A DNA stretch of 64,000 nt, taken from Streptomyces sp. NBC_01264. GTDB lineage: Bacteria > Actinomycetota > Actinomycetes > Streptomycetales > Streptomycetaceae. Numbering within the stretch: the stretch's first letter is position 1; every line of letters begins with the position of its first letter. Below the pieces are notes generated by a model. The model searched no databases, had not been told where the DNA came from, and worked only from the letters and a program-made list of their open reading frames with translations. Below, in pieces: positions 17,156 to 26,420 of the stretch. The translations under genes and the position numbers were made by a program. The stretch covers positions 558,001 to 622,000 of the forward strand of contig NZ_JAPEOX010000002.1 of NCBI RefSeq assembly GCF_026340675.1, given 5' to 3'.

Positions 17156-18105
17156 CCGCGGGCCAGGACGTGGTCGTGCGCGAGCCGGATGAAGGCGCGT
17201 CCGGCGGCGCTCCGGTAGGCGTTCTCGCGCCCGAGGAGGGCGACGGTGCGAGTGGGCAGGGGCGGTTCGAGGGGGATCCGGGCGAGGTGGGGGTGGTCCT
17301 CGGTCACCGCGTCGGGCAGGACGGTCGCGAGGTCGGTGCGCCGGACGATCTCGGTGAGGGTCTGGACCGAGTTGGCCTCCACCACGATGCGCGGCCGTAC
17401 CCGGTGGGCGGCCAGGTAGCTGTCGATGTGGCCGCGGGTGGCGAAATCGCCACTGAGCAGCGCCAGCTGGCGTTCCGCCAGATCTTCGACGGAGACGACG
17501 GGCACGACGACCGGCACGACCGGCACGACGACCGGCACGACGGGCAAGGGCCGGGCCGCCCGTGACCCCTCGGGGACGGGGTGGGCGGCCGTAACGAGAC
17601 CGAGGGTCTCGGCGTACAGCGGGGTCGCGGTGATGCCGGGCAGGTGCGGGCCGTCGAAGCCGATCCCCAGGTCGAGTTCGTCGGCGAGCAGGGCGGCTTC
17701 GATGCGGTCCTGGGCCATGTCCTTGACGTCCAGGGTGATGCCGGGGTGGCGGGCGTGGAGCTCCGCCGCCAGCGGCCCGACGAGGTAGGCGGTGAACGTC
17801 GGCGTCACGGCCAGCCGGAGGTGCCCCCGGGAAAGATCGGCGACGTCGTGGACGGCACGTTCGGCGGCGGCGAGGTCGCGCAGGGCCCGGCGGGCGTGGT
17901 GGACGTAGGTTTCGCCGGCGTCGGTGAGGCGGACGCCGCCGCGGCCGGTGCGGTCCAGGAGCTGCACGCCGATGGTGCTTTCGAGCTGCTTGACCTGCTG
18001 GGACAGGGTCGGCTGGGAGATCCGCAGCTCTTCGGCGGCGCGGGTGAAGCTGGCGTGTTCGGCGACGGCGAGCAGGTAGCGCAGATGACGGAGTTCCAGG
18101 GCCAT
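17140..18105 (-). CDS. cynR: LysR-family regulator of the cyanate genes
   Basis: 321 residues from ATG 18105. The N-terminal winged HTH is typical of LysR proteins (LRHLRYLLAVAEHASFTRAAEELRISQPTLSQQVKQLE), followed by an effector domain. It is divergent from a beta-carbonic anhydrase and cyanase pair, as cynR is from cynTS in other bacteria; the role is assigned from this context. A second ATG at 18126 would overlap the palindrome at 18115-18131, which argues for 18105. A run of alternating Val/Pro residues near residue 190, encoded by a DNA microsatellite, interrupts the effector domain and is not typical of the family. Confidence 0.82.
   Translation of the reverse strand: MALELRHLRYLLAVAEHASFTRAAEELRISQPTLSQQVKQLESTIGVQLLDRTGRGGVRLTDAGETYVHHARRALRDLAAAERAVHDVADLSRGHLRLAVTPTFTAYLVGPLAAELHARHPGITLDVKDMAQDRIEAALLADELDLGIGFDGPHLPGITATPLYAETLGLVTAAHPVPEGSRAARPLPVVPVVVPVVPVVVPVVSVEDLAERQLALLSGDFATRGHIDSYLAAHRVRPRIVVEANSVQTLTEIVRRTDLATVLPDAVTEDHPHLARIPLEPPLPTRTVALLGRENAYRSAAGRAFIRLAHDHVLARGYTPA
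17494..17547. repeat. In-frame microsatellite within the LysR effector domain
   Basis: Degenerate tandem copies of CGGCACGAC and GACGACCGGCAC units. On the minus strand they encode PVVPVVVPVVPVVVPVV. Units are multiples of three, so copy-number changes would stay in frame. Confidence 0.75.
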
Positions 18106-18114
18106 GAGATCGAG

Positions 18115-18131
18115 TATAGATCGCATCTATA
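18115..18131. promoter_or_regulatory. Perfect palindrome TATAGAT-CGC-ATCTATA, probable CynR operator
   Basis: Seven-base arms with a 3-base centre, of the T-N11-A class recognised by LysR regulators. It lies 10 bases upstream of the cynR start and about 100 bases before cynT. A related element (CTATAGGTG) recurs near 18160. It is AT-rich against a GC-rich background, consistent with the divergent promoter. Confidence 0.65.
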
Positions 18132-18228
18132 GGAGACATGGGTCATGCGTCTTGGACGCTATAGGTGCAGCTCGTGCATGGTGGATCTCGTCGGCCCCAC
18201 GGGTCGGCAGTCATCGAAGGGAGTGACC

Positions 18229-18828
18229 ATGCACGACCTCATCGAGGGCGTCGCCCAGTTCCGGCGTGAGGTCTACCCGGGCAAGGCGGAGCTCTTCGCC
18301 CGGCTCGCGACGGACCACCGCCCGCGCACCCTGTTCATCAGCTGCTCCGATGCCCGTGTGGTGCCGGAGCTGATCACCCAGAGCGAGCCGGGCGAGCTGT
18401 TCGTCATCCGCACCGCGGGCAACCTCGTCCCCGCCCACGCCCCCGGCACGGACGGGGTGGCGGCCAGCATCGAGTACGCCGTCACGGTCCTGGGCGTGAG
18501 CGACATCGTGGTGTGCGGGCACTCCGCCTGCGGCGCGATGACCGCCCTGGCCGAACGCCACGATCTCAGCGCCGCACCCGCGGTCGCCGGCTGGCTGCGC
18601 CACGCGGACGCCTCGCTCGCCCGTACCGGCGACGGGGAGGACCCGCGAAGGGTCGAGGCCCTGGTACGGGAGAACGTGCGCGCACAGCTGGCGAACCTGG
18701 CCACCCATCCCTCGGTGGCCCGCGCCCTGGCCGCGGGGTCGGTGACCCTGCGCGGCTGGGTCTACGACATCCGGGCCGGAGGGGTCGAGGAACTCGGCTC
18801 CTCCCGGCCGGCCTCCCCCACGGTCTGA
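18229..18828 (+). CDS. cynT: Beta-class carbonic anhydrase
   Basis: 199 residues from ATG 18229, preceded by GAAGGGAG; an in-frame ATG at 18145 has no such signal. Zinc ligands Cys39, His98 and Cys101 are present, with the catalytic dyad Asp41-Arg43 in CSDARVVP. The enzyme interconverts CO2 and bicarbonate; next to cyanase it supplies the bicarbonate that the cyanase reaction consumes and limits loss of CO2. The cyanase gene follows after 97 bases on the same strand. The sequence ends soon after the WVYDIRAGGVEEL segment, as in CynT proteins. Confidence 0.92.
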   Translation: MHDLIEGVAQFRREVYPGKAELFARLATDHRPRTLFISCSDARVVPELITQSEPGELFVIRTAGNLVPAHAPGTDGVAASIEYAVTVLGVSDIVVCGHSACGAMTALAERHDLSAAPAVAGWLRHADASLARTGDGEDPRRVEALVRENVRAQLANLATHPSVARALAAGSVTLRGWVYDIRAGGVEELGSSRPASPTV

Positions 18829-18925
18829 CCGCCGCCACCGCTCGGGTCCCCGACCCTCATCCCCCACCCCATGCGCCGCTCACCCCTCCCCCCGGTGAGC
18901 GGTACACCCGAAAGGAAGCCCTCTC

Positions 18926-19396
18926 ATGGTGCACGCCCAGTTCGACAACACCGCCCGGCAGGCCCTGGCCGTCAAGGCCGTGGACGCCAAGATCCGCGAG
19001 GACCTGACCTGGCAGCGGATCGCCGACGCCGCGGGCCTCTCGGTCGCCTTCGTCACCGCGGCCGTGCTCGGCCAGCACCCGCTGCCCCGGGCCTCGGCCG
19101 AGGCCGTGGCCGCCCTGCTGGGCCTGGACGCCGACGACGCGGTGCTGCTGCAGACCATCCCGACCCGCGGCTCGGTGCCCGGCGGCGCCCCCACCGACCC
19201 GACGATCTACCGCTTCTACGAGATGCTCCAGGTCTACGGCACCACACTGAAGGCCCTGGTCCACGAGCAGCTCGGCGACGGGATCGTCTCCGCGATCAAC
19301 TTCAGGCTCGACGTGAAGAAGGTCGCCGACCCCGACGGCGGCGAGCGCGCGGTCATCACCCTGGACGGCAAGTACCTGCCGACGAAGCCCTTCTGA
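18926..19396 (+). CDS. cynS: Cyanate hydratase (cyanase)
   Basis: 156 residues, the usual cyanase length. Catalytic residues Arg96 and Glu99 (YRFYEM) and Ser122 (GIVSAINF) match the E. coli numbering exactly. The N-terminal half is the expected helical DNA-binding-like domain ([23 protein letters not shown]). The reaction is cyanate plus bicarbonate to ammonia and CO2, a route for cyanate detoxification and nitrogen supply. ATG 18926 follows a GAAAGGAAG-type ribosome site (18909-18917). The stop codon ends one base before the stop of the convergent zinc-finger gene. Confidence 0.96.
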   Translation: MVHAQFDNTARQALAVKAVDAKIREDLTWQRIADAAGLSVAFVTAAVLGQHPLPRASAEAVAALLGLDADDAVLLQTIPTRGSVPGGAPTDPTIYRFYEMLQVYGTTLKALVHEQLGDGIVSAINFRLDVKKVADPDGGERAVITLDGKYLPTKPF

Positions 19397-19746
19397 TCAG
19401 CGGTGGAGCCGTCGGCTCCAGTCCTCGGGGAGCCGGTCCGCCGGACCCGGGGCCGGCTGGTCGGACGGGTGGCCGGACGGCGGGGTCAGCTCGGGGCCGG
19501 ACTCGTACAGCTCGTTCGCCGCGTAGTCCCAGAACCAGTCCTCACCCGGCTCGTAGCTCTGCACCAGGGGATGGCCGGTGGACTTCCAGTGGGCGGTGGC
19601 GTGCTGGGCCGGCGAGGAGTCGCAGCAGCCGATGTGACCGCACTGGGCGCAGCGCCGCAGGTGGAACCACCAGCCGCCCGCCTCATCGCATTCGACGCAG
19701 CCACTGCCGCTGGGCGGGACGTTCGGGTCGACTCCGTCGATGGCGG

Positions 19747-19750
<4 letters not shown>
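19397..19750 (-). CDS. UBP-type zinc-finger protein
   Basis: 117 residues. Cys/His ligands follow the UBP (zf-UBP) spacing: CVECDEAGGWWFHLRRCAQCGHIGCCDSSPAQHATAHWKSTGHPL, then the acidic and aromatic tail EPGEDWFWDYA. In eukaryotes the fold binds the free C-terminus of ubiquitin; its bacterial partner is not established. The start overlaps the kinase stop (ATGA), and the kinase in turn overlaps the receiver-reductase gene, so all three are one translationally coupled operon. This suggests a third component of the same signalling module rather than an independent protein. Confidence 0.85.
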
Positions 19751-21212
<1,462 letters not shown>

Positions 21213-21216
<4 letters not shown>

Positions 21217-22889
21217 GACTCCTCCAGGTACCGGTGTACGAGCATCACGGCCATGGCTCCCTCTCCGACGGCGGACGCGACCCGCTTCGCCGACCGGGCG
21301 CGCGCGTCGCCCGCCACGAACACGCCGGGCACGCTGGTCTCCAGGTGGTAGGGCGGCCGGTCCAGCTCCCACTCGGCGGGCGGCCTGCCGTCCGGGGTGA
21401 GGTCCGGCCCGGCCAGGATGAAGCCGTGGTCGTCGCGCAGCACCGTACCGCCCAGCCAGTCGGTGAGCGGGGCCGCGCCGATGAAGACGAACATCCACTG
21501 CGTGTCGACGAGTTCGGTCGCTCCGGTGTCCACGTCGCGCAGCGTGAGCTGCTCCAGGTGGCCTTCGCCGTGCGCCGATTCGACGGTGGTGCGGGTGCGC
21601 ACCGTGATGTTGGGCATCTCCTCGATCTGCTGTATCAGGTAGTACGACATGGAGGCGGCGAGAGACGCCCCGCGCACCAGGAGCGTCACCGATTTCGCGC
21701 CGCGGGCGAGGTACATGGCCGCCTGTCCGGCGGAGTTGGCGCCGCCCACGATGTACACGTCCTGTTCCAGGCAGGAGGTGGCCTCGGTGAGCGAGGAGCC
21801 GTAGTACACCCCGCGGCCGGTGAGGCCGTCACAGCCCGGAGCAAGGAGCTGGCGGTAGGAGACGCCGGTCGCCAGGATGATGCTCCGCGCGCCGATCGCC
21901 GAGCCGTCGGAGAAGCGGACGACGCGCGCCGCGCCGTTCACTTCCAGTCCGGTGACCTCGCGTGCGGTGAGGATCTCGGCTCCGAAGCGGCCCGCCTGTC
22001 GGCGGGCCCGTTCGGTGAGCTGTGCGCCGGACACCCCGTCCGGGAAGCCGAGGTAGTTCTCGATGCGCGAGCTCTGCCCGGCCTGTCCGCCGGTCGCCGA
22101 CCGCTCGATCAGTACGGTGCGCAGCCCCTCGGAGGCCCCGTACAGCGCGGAGCCGAGGCCGGCCGGTCCGCCGCCGATCACGACGAGGTCGTAGAAGTCG
22201 GCGGTCGGCGTGGTCGCGAGCCCCACGTGGGCGGCGAGGTCGGGCGCGTCCGGCTCGATCAGTACGGTGCCCCCGGGGGTGATCACCACGGGCAGCCGCT
22301 GTCCGTCGGCCCCGGCCGCCCGCAGGAGGCGCTGCCCCTCGGGCTCCTCGCAGGAGTACCAGCGGTACGGCACCTGGTTGCGGGCCAGGAACTCCCGCAC
22401 GCTCGACGAGGGGGCTGACCAGCGGTGTCCGACCACCTTGGTGGCGGGCACGGGCCGGTGGTCCCCGGTGCGCCAGGCGGTGATGAGGTCGTCGACGACC
22501 GGGTACAGCTTCTCCTCGGGCGGGTCCCAGGGTTTGAGGAGGTAGTGGTCGAGGTCGACGACGTTGATCGCGTCGATCGCCGCGTTGGTGTCGGCGTAGG
22601 CGGTCAGCAGGACGCGGCGCGCGCCCGGATACACGGTGAGGGCCTGTTCGAGGAACTCGATGCCGTTCATCTGCGGCATGCGGTAATCGGCGAGGATCAC
22701 CGCCACCAGGTCGCCCCGGAGCTTCAGCTCGCGCAGCGCCTCCAGGGCGGATCCGCCGGACTCGGCGCGCACGATCCGGTACCCGGAACCGTAGCGCCGC
22801 CGCAGGTCGCGGGCGATGGCACGGGACACTCCCGGATCGTCGTCCACGGTCAGGATGACGGTCCTCGCCGACTCGGCGGCCTCTGTCAT
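21213..22889 (-). CDS. Receiver domain fused to thioredoxin-reductase-like FAD protein, no CxxC
   Basis: 558 residues from ATG 22889. Residues ~8-140 are a receiver (VILTVDDDPGVSRAI, phosphoacceptor Asp68 in ADYRMPQMNG, Lys in LLKPW). A thioredoxin-like spacer follows (~155-235, with RWYSCEEPEGQRLL and LPVVITPGGTVLIEP). The rest is a thioredoxin-reductase-like flavoprotein: FAD motif VVIGGGPAGLGSALYGASEG, NADPH motif IVGGANSAGQAAMYLARG, and C-terminal GVFVAGDARA. The redox-active CxxC of true reductases is replaced by the region GVYYGSSLTEA. The enzyme half probably uses NADPH under control of receiver phosphorylation. First gene of the three-gene operon. Confidence 0.9.
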
Positions 22890-23100
22890 GGCTCTCCCAC
22901 CCCGAGCGGCCTGGACTGGCGGCGTCGCGGCGAGCCGCCCCCACCCGGTTCCCGTCCATCCTAGGGTCGATCGTCCGGGTCCGCGCGGACGGGAGTCCGG
23001 GGCCGTACCGACGGGAGCGGTACCCACGGGAATCCGGGGCCGCCCGGACCCGGGCGGAAATTCCGTACCCCCGCGGCGGGAAGTGGATCAGACTCCTCCC

Positions 23101-23754
23101 ATGGCTGACATGGCGGCGTTCGGGAATACGGTGACCGAGTGGGCGGCCGGTGACGCCGCCGGCACGGGTGGCACGGGGAAGGCGGCGGGCGCGGCGGACG
23201 CGGCGCGCGAGCTCGCCGCGCGGCTGCCCGTACGGACCGTCGTACTGCTCGAAGGAGCGAGCGACGCGGAAGCCGTCGACGCCCTGGCCGCGATGCGGGG
23301 CCGGAACCTGGCCGCCGAAGGGATCTGCGTCCTGCCCATGGGCGGAGCGATGAGCGTCGCCCGGTTCGCGGGGTTCCTCGGACCGCGGGGGCTGGGGCTG
23401 CGCCTCACGGGCCTGTGCGACGAGAGGGAGCGAGACTTCTTCGCGCGCGGCTGGGTACGGGCCGGCGCCGAGCCCCAGGGGTTCTTCGTCTGCGCGGCGG
23501 ACCTGGAGGACGAGCTCATCCGCGCGCTGGGCGTGCCCAGGGTGGAGGAGCTCGTCCGGGAGGAGGGGGACCACCGCGCCCTGCGGACCTTCCTGCGCCA
23601 GCCCGCGCAGCAGGGCCGCACGGCGCAGCAGCAGGTGCGGCGCTTCCTGGGCACGAAGAAGGGGCGCAAGATCCGCTACGGCCGGGTCCTCGTCGAAGCC
23701 CTCGGCACCGGCCGGGTACCGGAGCCGCTCGACGACCTGTTCGCGAGCCTGTGA
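23101..23754 (+). CDS. TOPRIM-domain protein (OLD-family nuclease-like), function unknown
   Basis: 217 residues from ATG 23101. TOPRIM-like elements are visible: the first Glu in VVLLEGASDAEAVDALA (near residue 47), GGAMSVARF, and an acidic segment TGLCDERERDFF where the DxD motif is expected. The domain occurs in OLD nucleases and in small single-domain relatives of unknown role. No ATPase domain is attached, and none is encoded nearby. It is divergent from the kinase operon, with about 210 bases between starts. A perfect 26-base palindrome follows the stop. Confidence 0.7.
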   Translation: MADMAAFGNTVTEWAAGDAAGTGGTGKAAGAADAARELAARLPVRTVVLLEGASDAEAVDALAAMRGRNLAAEGICVLPMGGAMSVARFAGFLGPRGLGLRLTGLCDERERDFFARGWVRAGAEPQGFFVCAADLEDELIRALGVPRVEELVREEGDHRALRTFLRQPAQQGRTAQQQVRRFLGTKKGRKIRYGRVLVEALGTGRVPEPLDDLFASL

Positions 23755-23755
23755 C

Positions 23756-23781
23756 CCCGCGCCGCCCGCGGGCGGCGCGGG
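23756..23781 (+). terminator. 26-base perfect palindrome after the TOPRIM gene
   Basis: Arms CCCGCGCCGCCCG (23756-23768) and CGGGCGGCGCGGG (23769-23781) with no loop spacer, starting 2 bases after the stop codon. Probable intrinsic terminator without a U-tract. Confidence 0.6.
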
Positions 23782-23903
23782 CGGGTCAGCGCAGCTGCTC
23801 CAGGAGGAACGCGGCGGCGTCCTCGCAGGACACGTTTCAGCGGCTCGGGCGTGGAGGCGATCACGGCGGGATCGTACAGAGGCAGGTGCCGCCGAGGCCG
23901 GGG

Positions 23904-25115
23904 TCAGCGCATCTTGAGCACGTGTTCGGGGGCGAGGGCGGCGGAGATGCGTTCGGCTATGGTCTGGGCCGAGTTGCCGGCGGGGCTCTTGGGGCCCTGG
24001 GTCACGGTCACGGAGATGGCGAGCTTCTCCGCCGGCAGGTAGGCCTGGATGGCGGCGTAGCCGGAGAAGGACGGGTTCGTCAGGATCCAGTCGTCGACGA
24101 CGATCACGCCCAGGCCGAAGTGGTGGGCCTGCGTGTTGGTCAGGAGACAGACGGTGTCCGGGCAGGAGGCCGTGGGGTGGCCGAGGCCGATGGTGCCGGG
24201 GTCGAGCTGGGTCTTGAAGGACTGCGCGGACAGCAGCTTCCCGGTGCCGACGCCGCGCGCGGACCGGTCGAGGTCGCAGATGTTCTGGACGAGGACCGCA
24301 CCGGGAGTGGTGGTCCACGAGGGGTTCCAGAAGGTGGACTCCTCGTAGGTGCCGCGCTCGGAGGTGAAGGCGTGCAGGACCGGTTCCGGGATCTGCGGGG
24401 TGGACTGGTTGCTGGTCCCGCTCAGCCCGAGCGGTCCGTAGACACGCTCCTTGAGCAGCTGGTCCAGCGGGAGGCCGCTGATCTTCTCCAGTGCCTCGCC
24501 GAGCAGGTTGAAGTTGGCGTGCGAGTAGCTCCAGTTGGTGCCCGGCTCGTAGAGCAGCGGTTTGTCCGTCGCGATGCCGATGACCTCGGCCGGGGTCCAG
24601 TCGCGGAACGGCTTGGCCTCCAACTCGGCCAGGAACGCGGGGTCGGTGACGTAGTCGTGCAGTCCGGAGGTGGAACTGCCCAGCATGCGCAGGGTGATCT
24701 CCGCACCGTGCGGCACGTGCGACAGCCAGCGTGACACCGGATCGTCGAGGGAGGCCTTGCCCTCGTCGACGAGTTGGAGCAGTACGACGCCCATGTAGAC
24801 GATGGCGACGGAGCCGGTACGGAATTTCATGGACGGCTCTGCCGGTACGCCCGTCATCGACTCCCCGAGGGCGCTGGTGAGCACCTCGCGGCCGTCGGAG
24901 GAGACGCGCAGCACCACGGAGTTCAGGCCGAACTCCCGCTGGGCCTCCTGCGCGATGGTGAGCACCTTCAGCGCGTCGCCCCGGGCGGGGCCCGGAGAGT
25001 TGACGCAGGCCCCGGCGGGCGCGGCGACCGGCTCCAGGCCCGCGGCCGTCCCCGCCGGAAGGGCCGCGCCCATCAGACCGGCGATGCACAGCAAGACCGT
25101 ACGAGTACGCCTCAC
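23904..25115 (-). CDS. Secreted serine-hydrolase (beta-lactamase class C fold), degenerate motifs
   Basis: 403 residues from GTG 25115. A signal peptide is clear (VRRTRTVLLCIAGLMGAALPAGTAAG). The fold follows class C beta-lactamase/DD-peptidase relatives (LQLVDEGKASLDDPVSRWL, SSTSGLHDYV, NLLGEALEKISGLPLDQLLKERVYGPLGL). The catalytic SxxK motif, expected in FRTGSVTK, reads FRTGSVAI here, so the Lys is missing, and the YxN motif reads YSHANF. Activity as a serine hydrolase is therefore doubtful; it may be a binding protein. A longer start at 25190 would place extra sequence before the signal peptide and is less likely. Confidence 0.8.
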   Translation of the reverse strand: MRRTRTVLLCIAGLMGAALPAGTAAGLEPVAAPAGACVNSPGPARGDALKVLTIAQEAQREFGLNSVVLRVSSDGREVLTSALGESMTGVPAEPSMKFRTGSVAIVYMGVVLLQLVDEGKASLDDPVSRWLSHVPHGAEITLRMLGSSTSGLHDYVTDPAFLAELEAKPFRDWTPAEVIGIATDKPLLYEPGTNWSYSHANFNLLGEALEKISGLPLDQLLKERVYGPLGLSGTSNQSTPQIPEPVLHAFTSERGTYEESTFWNPSWTTTPGAVLVQNICDLDRSARGVGTGKLLSAQSFKTQLDPGTIGLGHPTASCPDTVCLLTNTQAHHFGLGVIVVDDWILTNPSFSGYAAIQAYLPAEKLAISVTVTQGPKSPAGNSAQTIAERISAALAPEHVLKMR

Positions 25116-25237
25116 GCTGCCCAGTATGGCGGCGGCCGGAGTGCGCCGCACGCGGTGCGACGCGGCGTGGCCGGGCGCAGGGGCTTGCACGGGGAGAGGG
25201 TCCGGGGGTGCTCTCCTGATACTCGGAAAACGTCAGA

Positions 25238-25816
25238 ATGTGCCGGAAGGTCGACGTCACCGACCGGGTGGCGATCGAGGCCGCGGTCCGCGACGGCGAG
25301 GAACGGTTCGGCCCCGTGGACGGCCTGGTGAACAACGCCGGCTCCATGCTGCTCGGCCGGATCGCGGACCAGCCCGTGGAGGAGTGGGAGCGCATGATCG
25401 ATCTGAACGTCAAGGGGGTGCTCTACGCCACCCGGGCCGTCCTGCCCGGCATGATCGCCCGGGGCGGGGGCACGATCGTCAACGTCAGCTCGGTGGCCGG
25501 ACGCAAGACCTTTCCGCACCACGTCGCCTACGTGGGCACGAAATTCGCCGTGCACGCCATGTCGGAGAACCTCCGCGAGGAAGTGGCCTCCTCCGGCGTG
25601 CGCGTGGTCACCATCGCCCCGGGGGCCGTGGAGACCGAGCTGCTCTCCCACACCAGCGACGAGCGGATCAAGAGCGACTACGAGGCCTGGAAGAAGTCCG
25701 CGGGCGGGGCCCTGGATCCCCGCGCCGTGGCCGAGGCCGTCGCCTACGCCTACCGGCAGCCGCCGAACGTGACCATCCGCGAGATCGTCCTCGCCTCGAC
25801 GGGCCAGGAGGCCTGA
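25238..25816 (+). pseudogene. Short-chain dehydrogenase, 5' truncated
   Basis: The preserved part starts at the adenine-pocket region (RKVDVTDRVAIEAAV) and contains LVNNAGSM, the catalytic Ser in VNVSSVAG, YVGTK (Tyr-x3-Lys) and PGAVETELL, ending normally. About 55-60 N-terminal residues with the nucleotide-binding TGxxxGIG motif are absent, and no other reading frame upstream of 25230 encodes them. An ATG at 25238 exists, but the product would lack half the cofactor site. Read as the remnant of a deletion or rearrangement with its breakpoint near 25230. Confidence 0.8.
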
Positions 25817-26420
25817 CTCCAGCACGCGACAGCCGCGCGCGTACCGACTCCAGCACGCCCAGCCGGCCCAGCCCCGCCGGCACCACCCCGCCGGCCCCAC
25901 TCGGCCTCCCCACCCGGCCTCCCCACCCGGCCGCCCCGACCGGCCGCCCCTTCCGCTCCCGCGCCCGCCCGCGCTCCGGCTCCGCCTCACGCTCTCTCGC
26001 GGCCGTGGCGGGAGCCGGGACGGCCCCCGCGGTCGGGGCGGCCCCGGCCCGCTCCGGACGCCGCGCAGCAGCGAACTCCCCTTCGCGCGGGTCCGGTTCG
26101 GCCCGGGTCCCGACCCGGCCGACCGCGTCGGGACTCCGCGCGATGAACCCCCGCGCCACCCGCCGGGCAACCTGGACGAGCTCGGACGAAGCGGGCGGAC
26201 GTTCCCCCGCAGCCACGCATGACGGTCATTCAGATCGCGGTAAGTGCCCCCTGGGGACTTCCAGAGCCATGTGATGTGTGCCATGTTACATCGCACACTG
26301 CATAGCCGTGTACACGACAGAGTTGAAATCCCCACCAACTCCCGTCGACGTCACGGTCCGTCCACTCCTATCCGCCGCGTTGCCAGCGCGGCCGCAGACC
26401 GGCTCGGAGGCCCACCCCTC
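25817..26420. other. 604-base interval upstream of the collagenase gene
   Basis: GC-rich first part with direct copies of CTCCCCACCCGGC (around 25907-25935). A coding-like minus-strand frame (ATG near 26216) resembles no family known to me. Composition turns less GC-rich from about 26230 (ATGTGATGTGTGCCATGTTACATCGCACA, shown in parts: left ATGTGATGTG, right ACATCGCACA), a likely promoter area for the collagenase gene with an imperfect dyad. Confidence 0.4.

Noticed and set aside
23790..23885. Minus-strand text LYDPAVIASTPEPLKR and VSCEDAAAFLLEQLR in adjacent frames
   Set aside because: Could be the frameshifted tail of a lost gene, but too short to assign and no upstream part is present.
25668..26216. 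Possible 182-codon gene on the minus strand upstream of the collagenase
   Set aside because: The first 70 residues look protein-like, but the frame then becomes Arg/Gly/Pro-rich and runs into the SDR remnant; no family recognised and no ribosome site.
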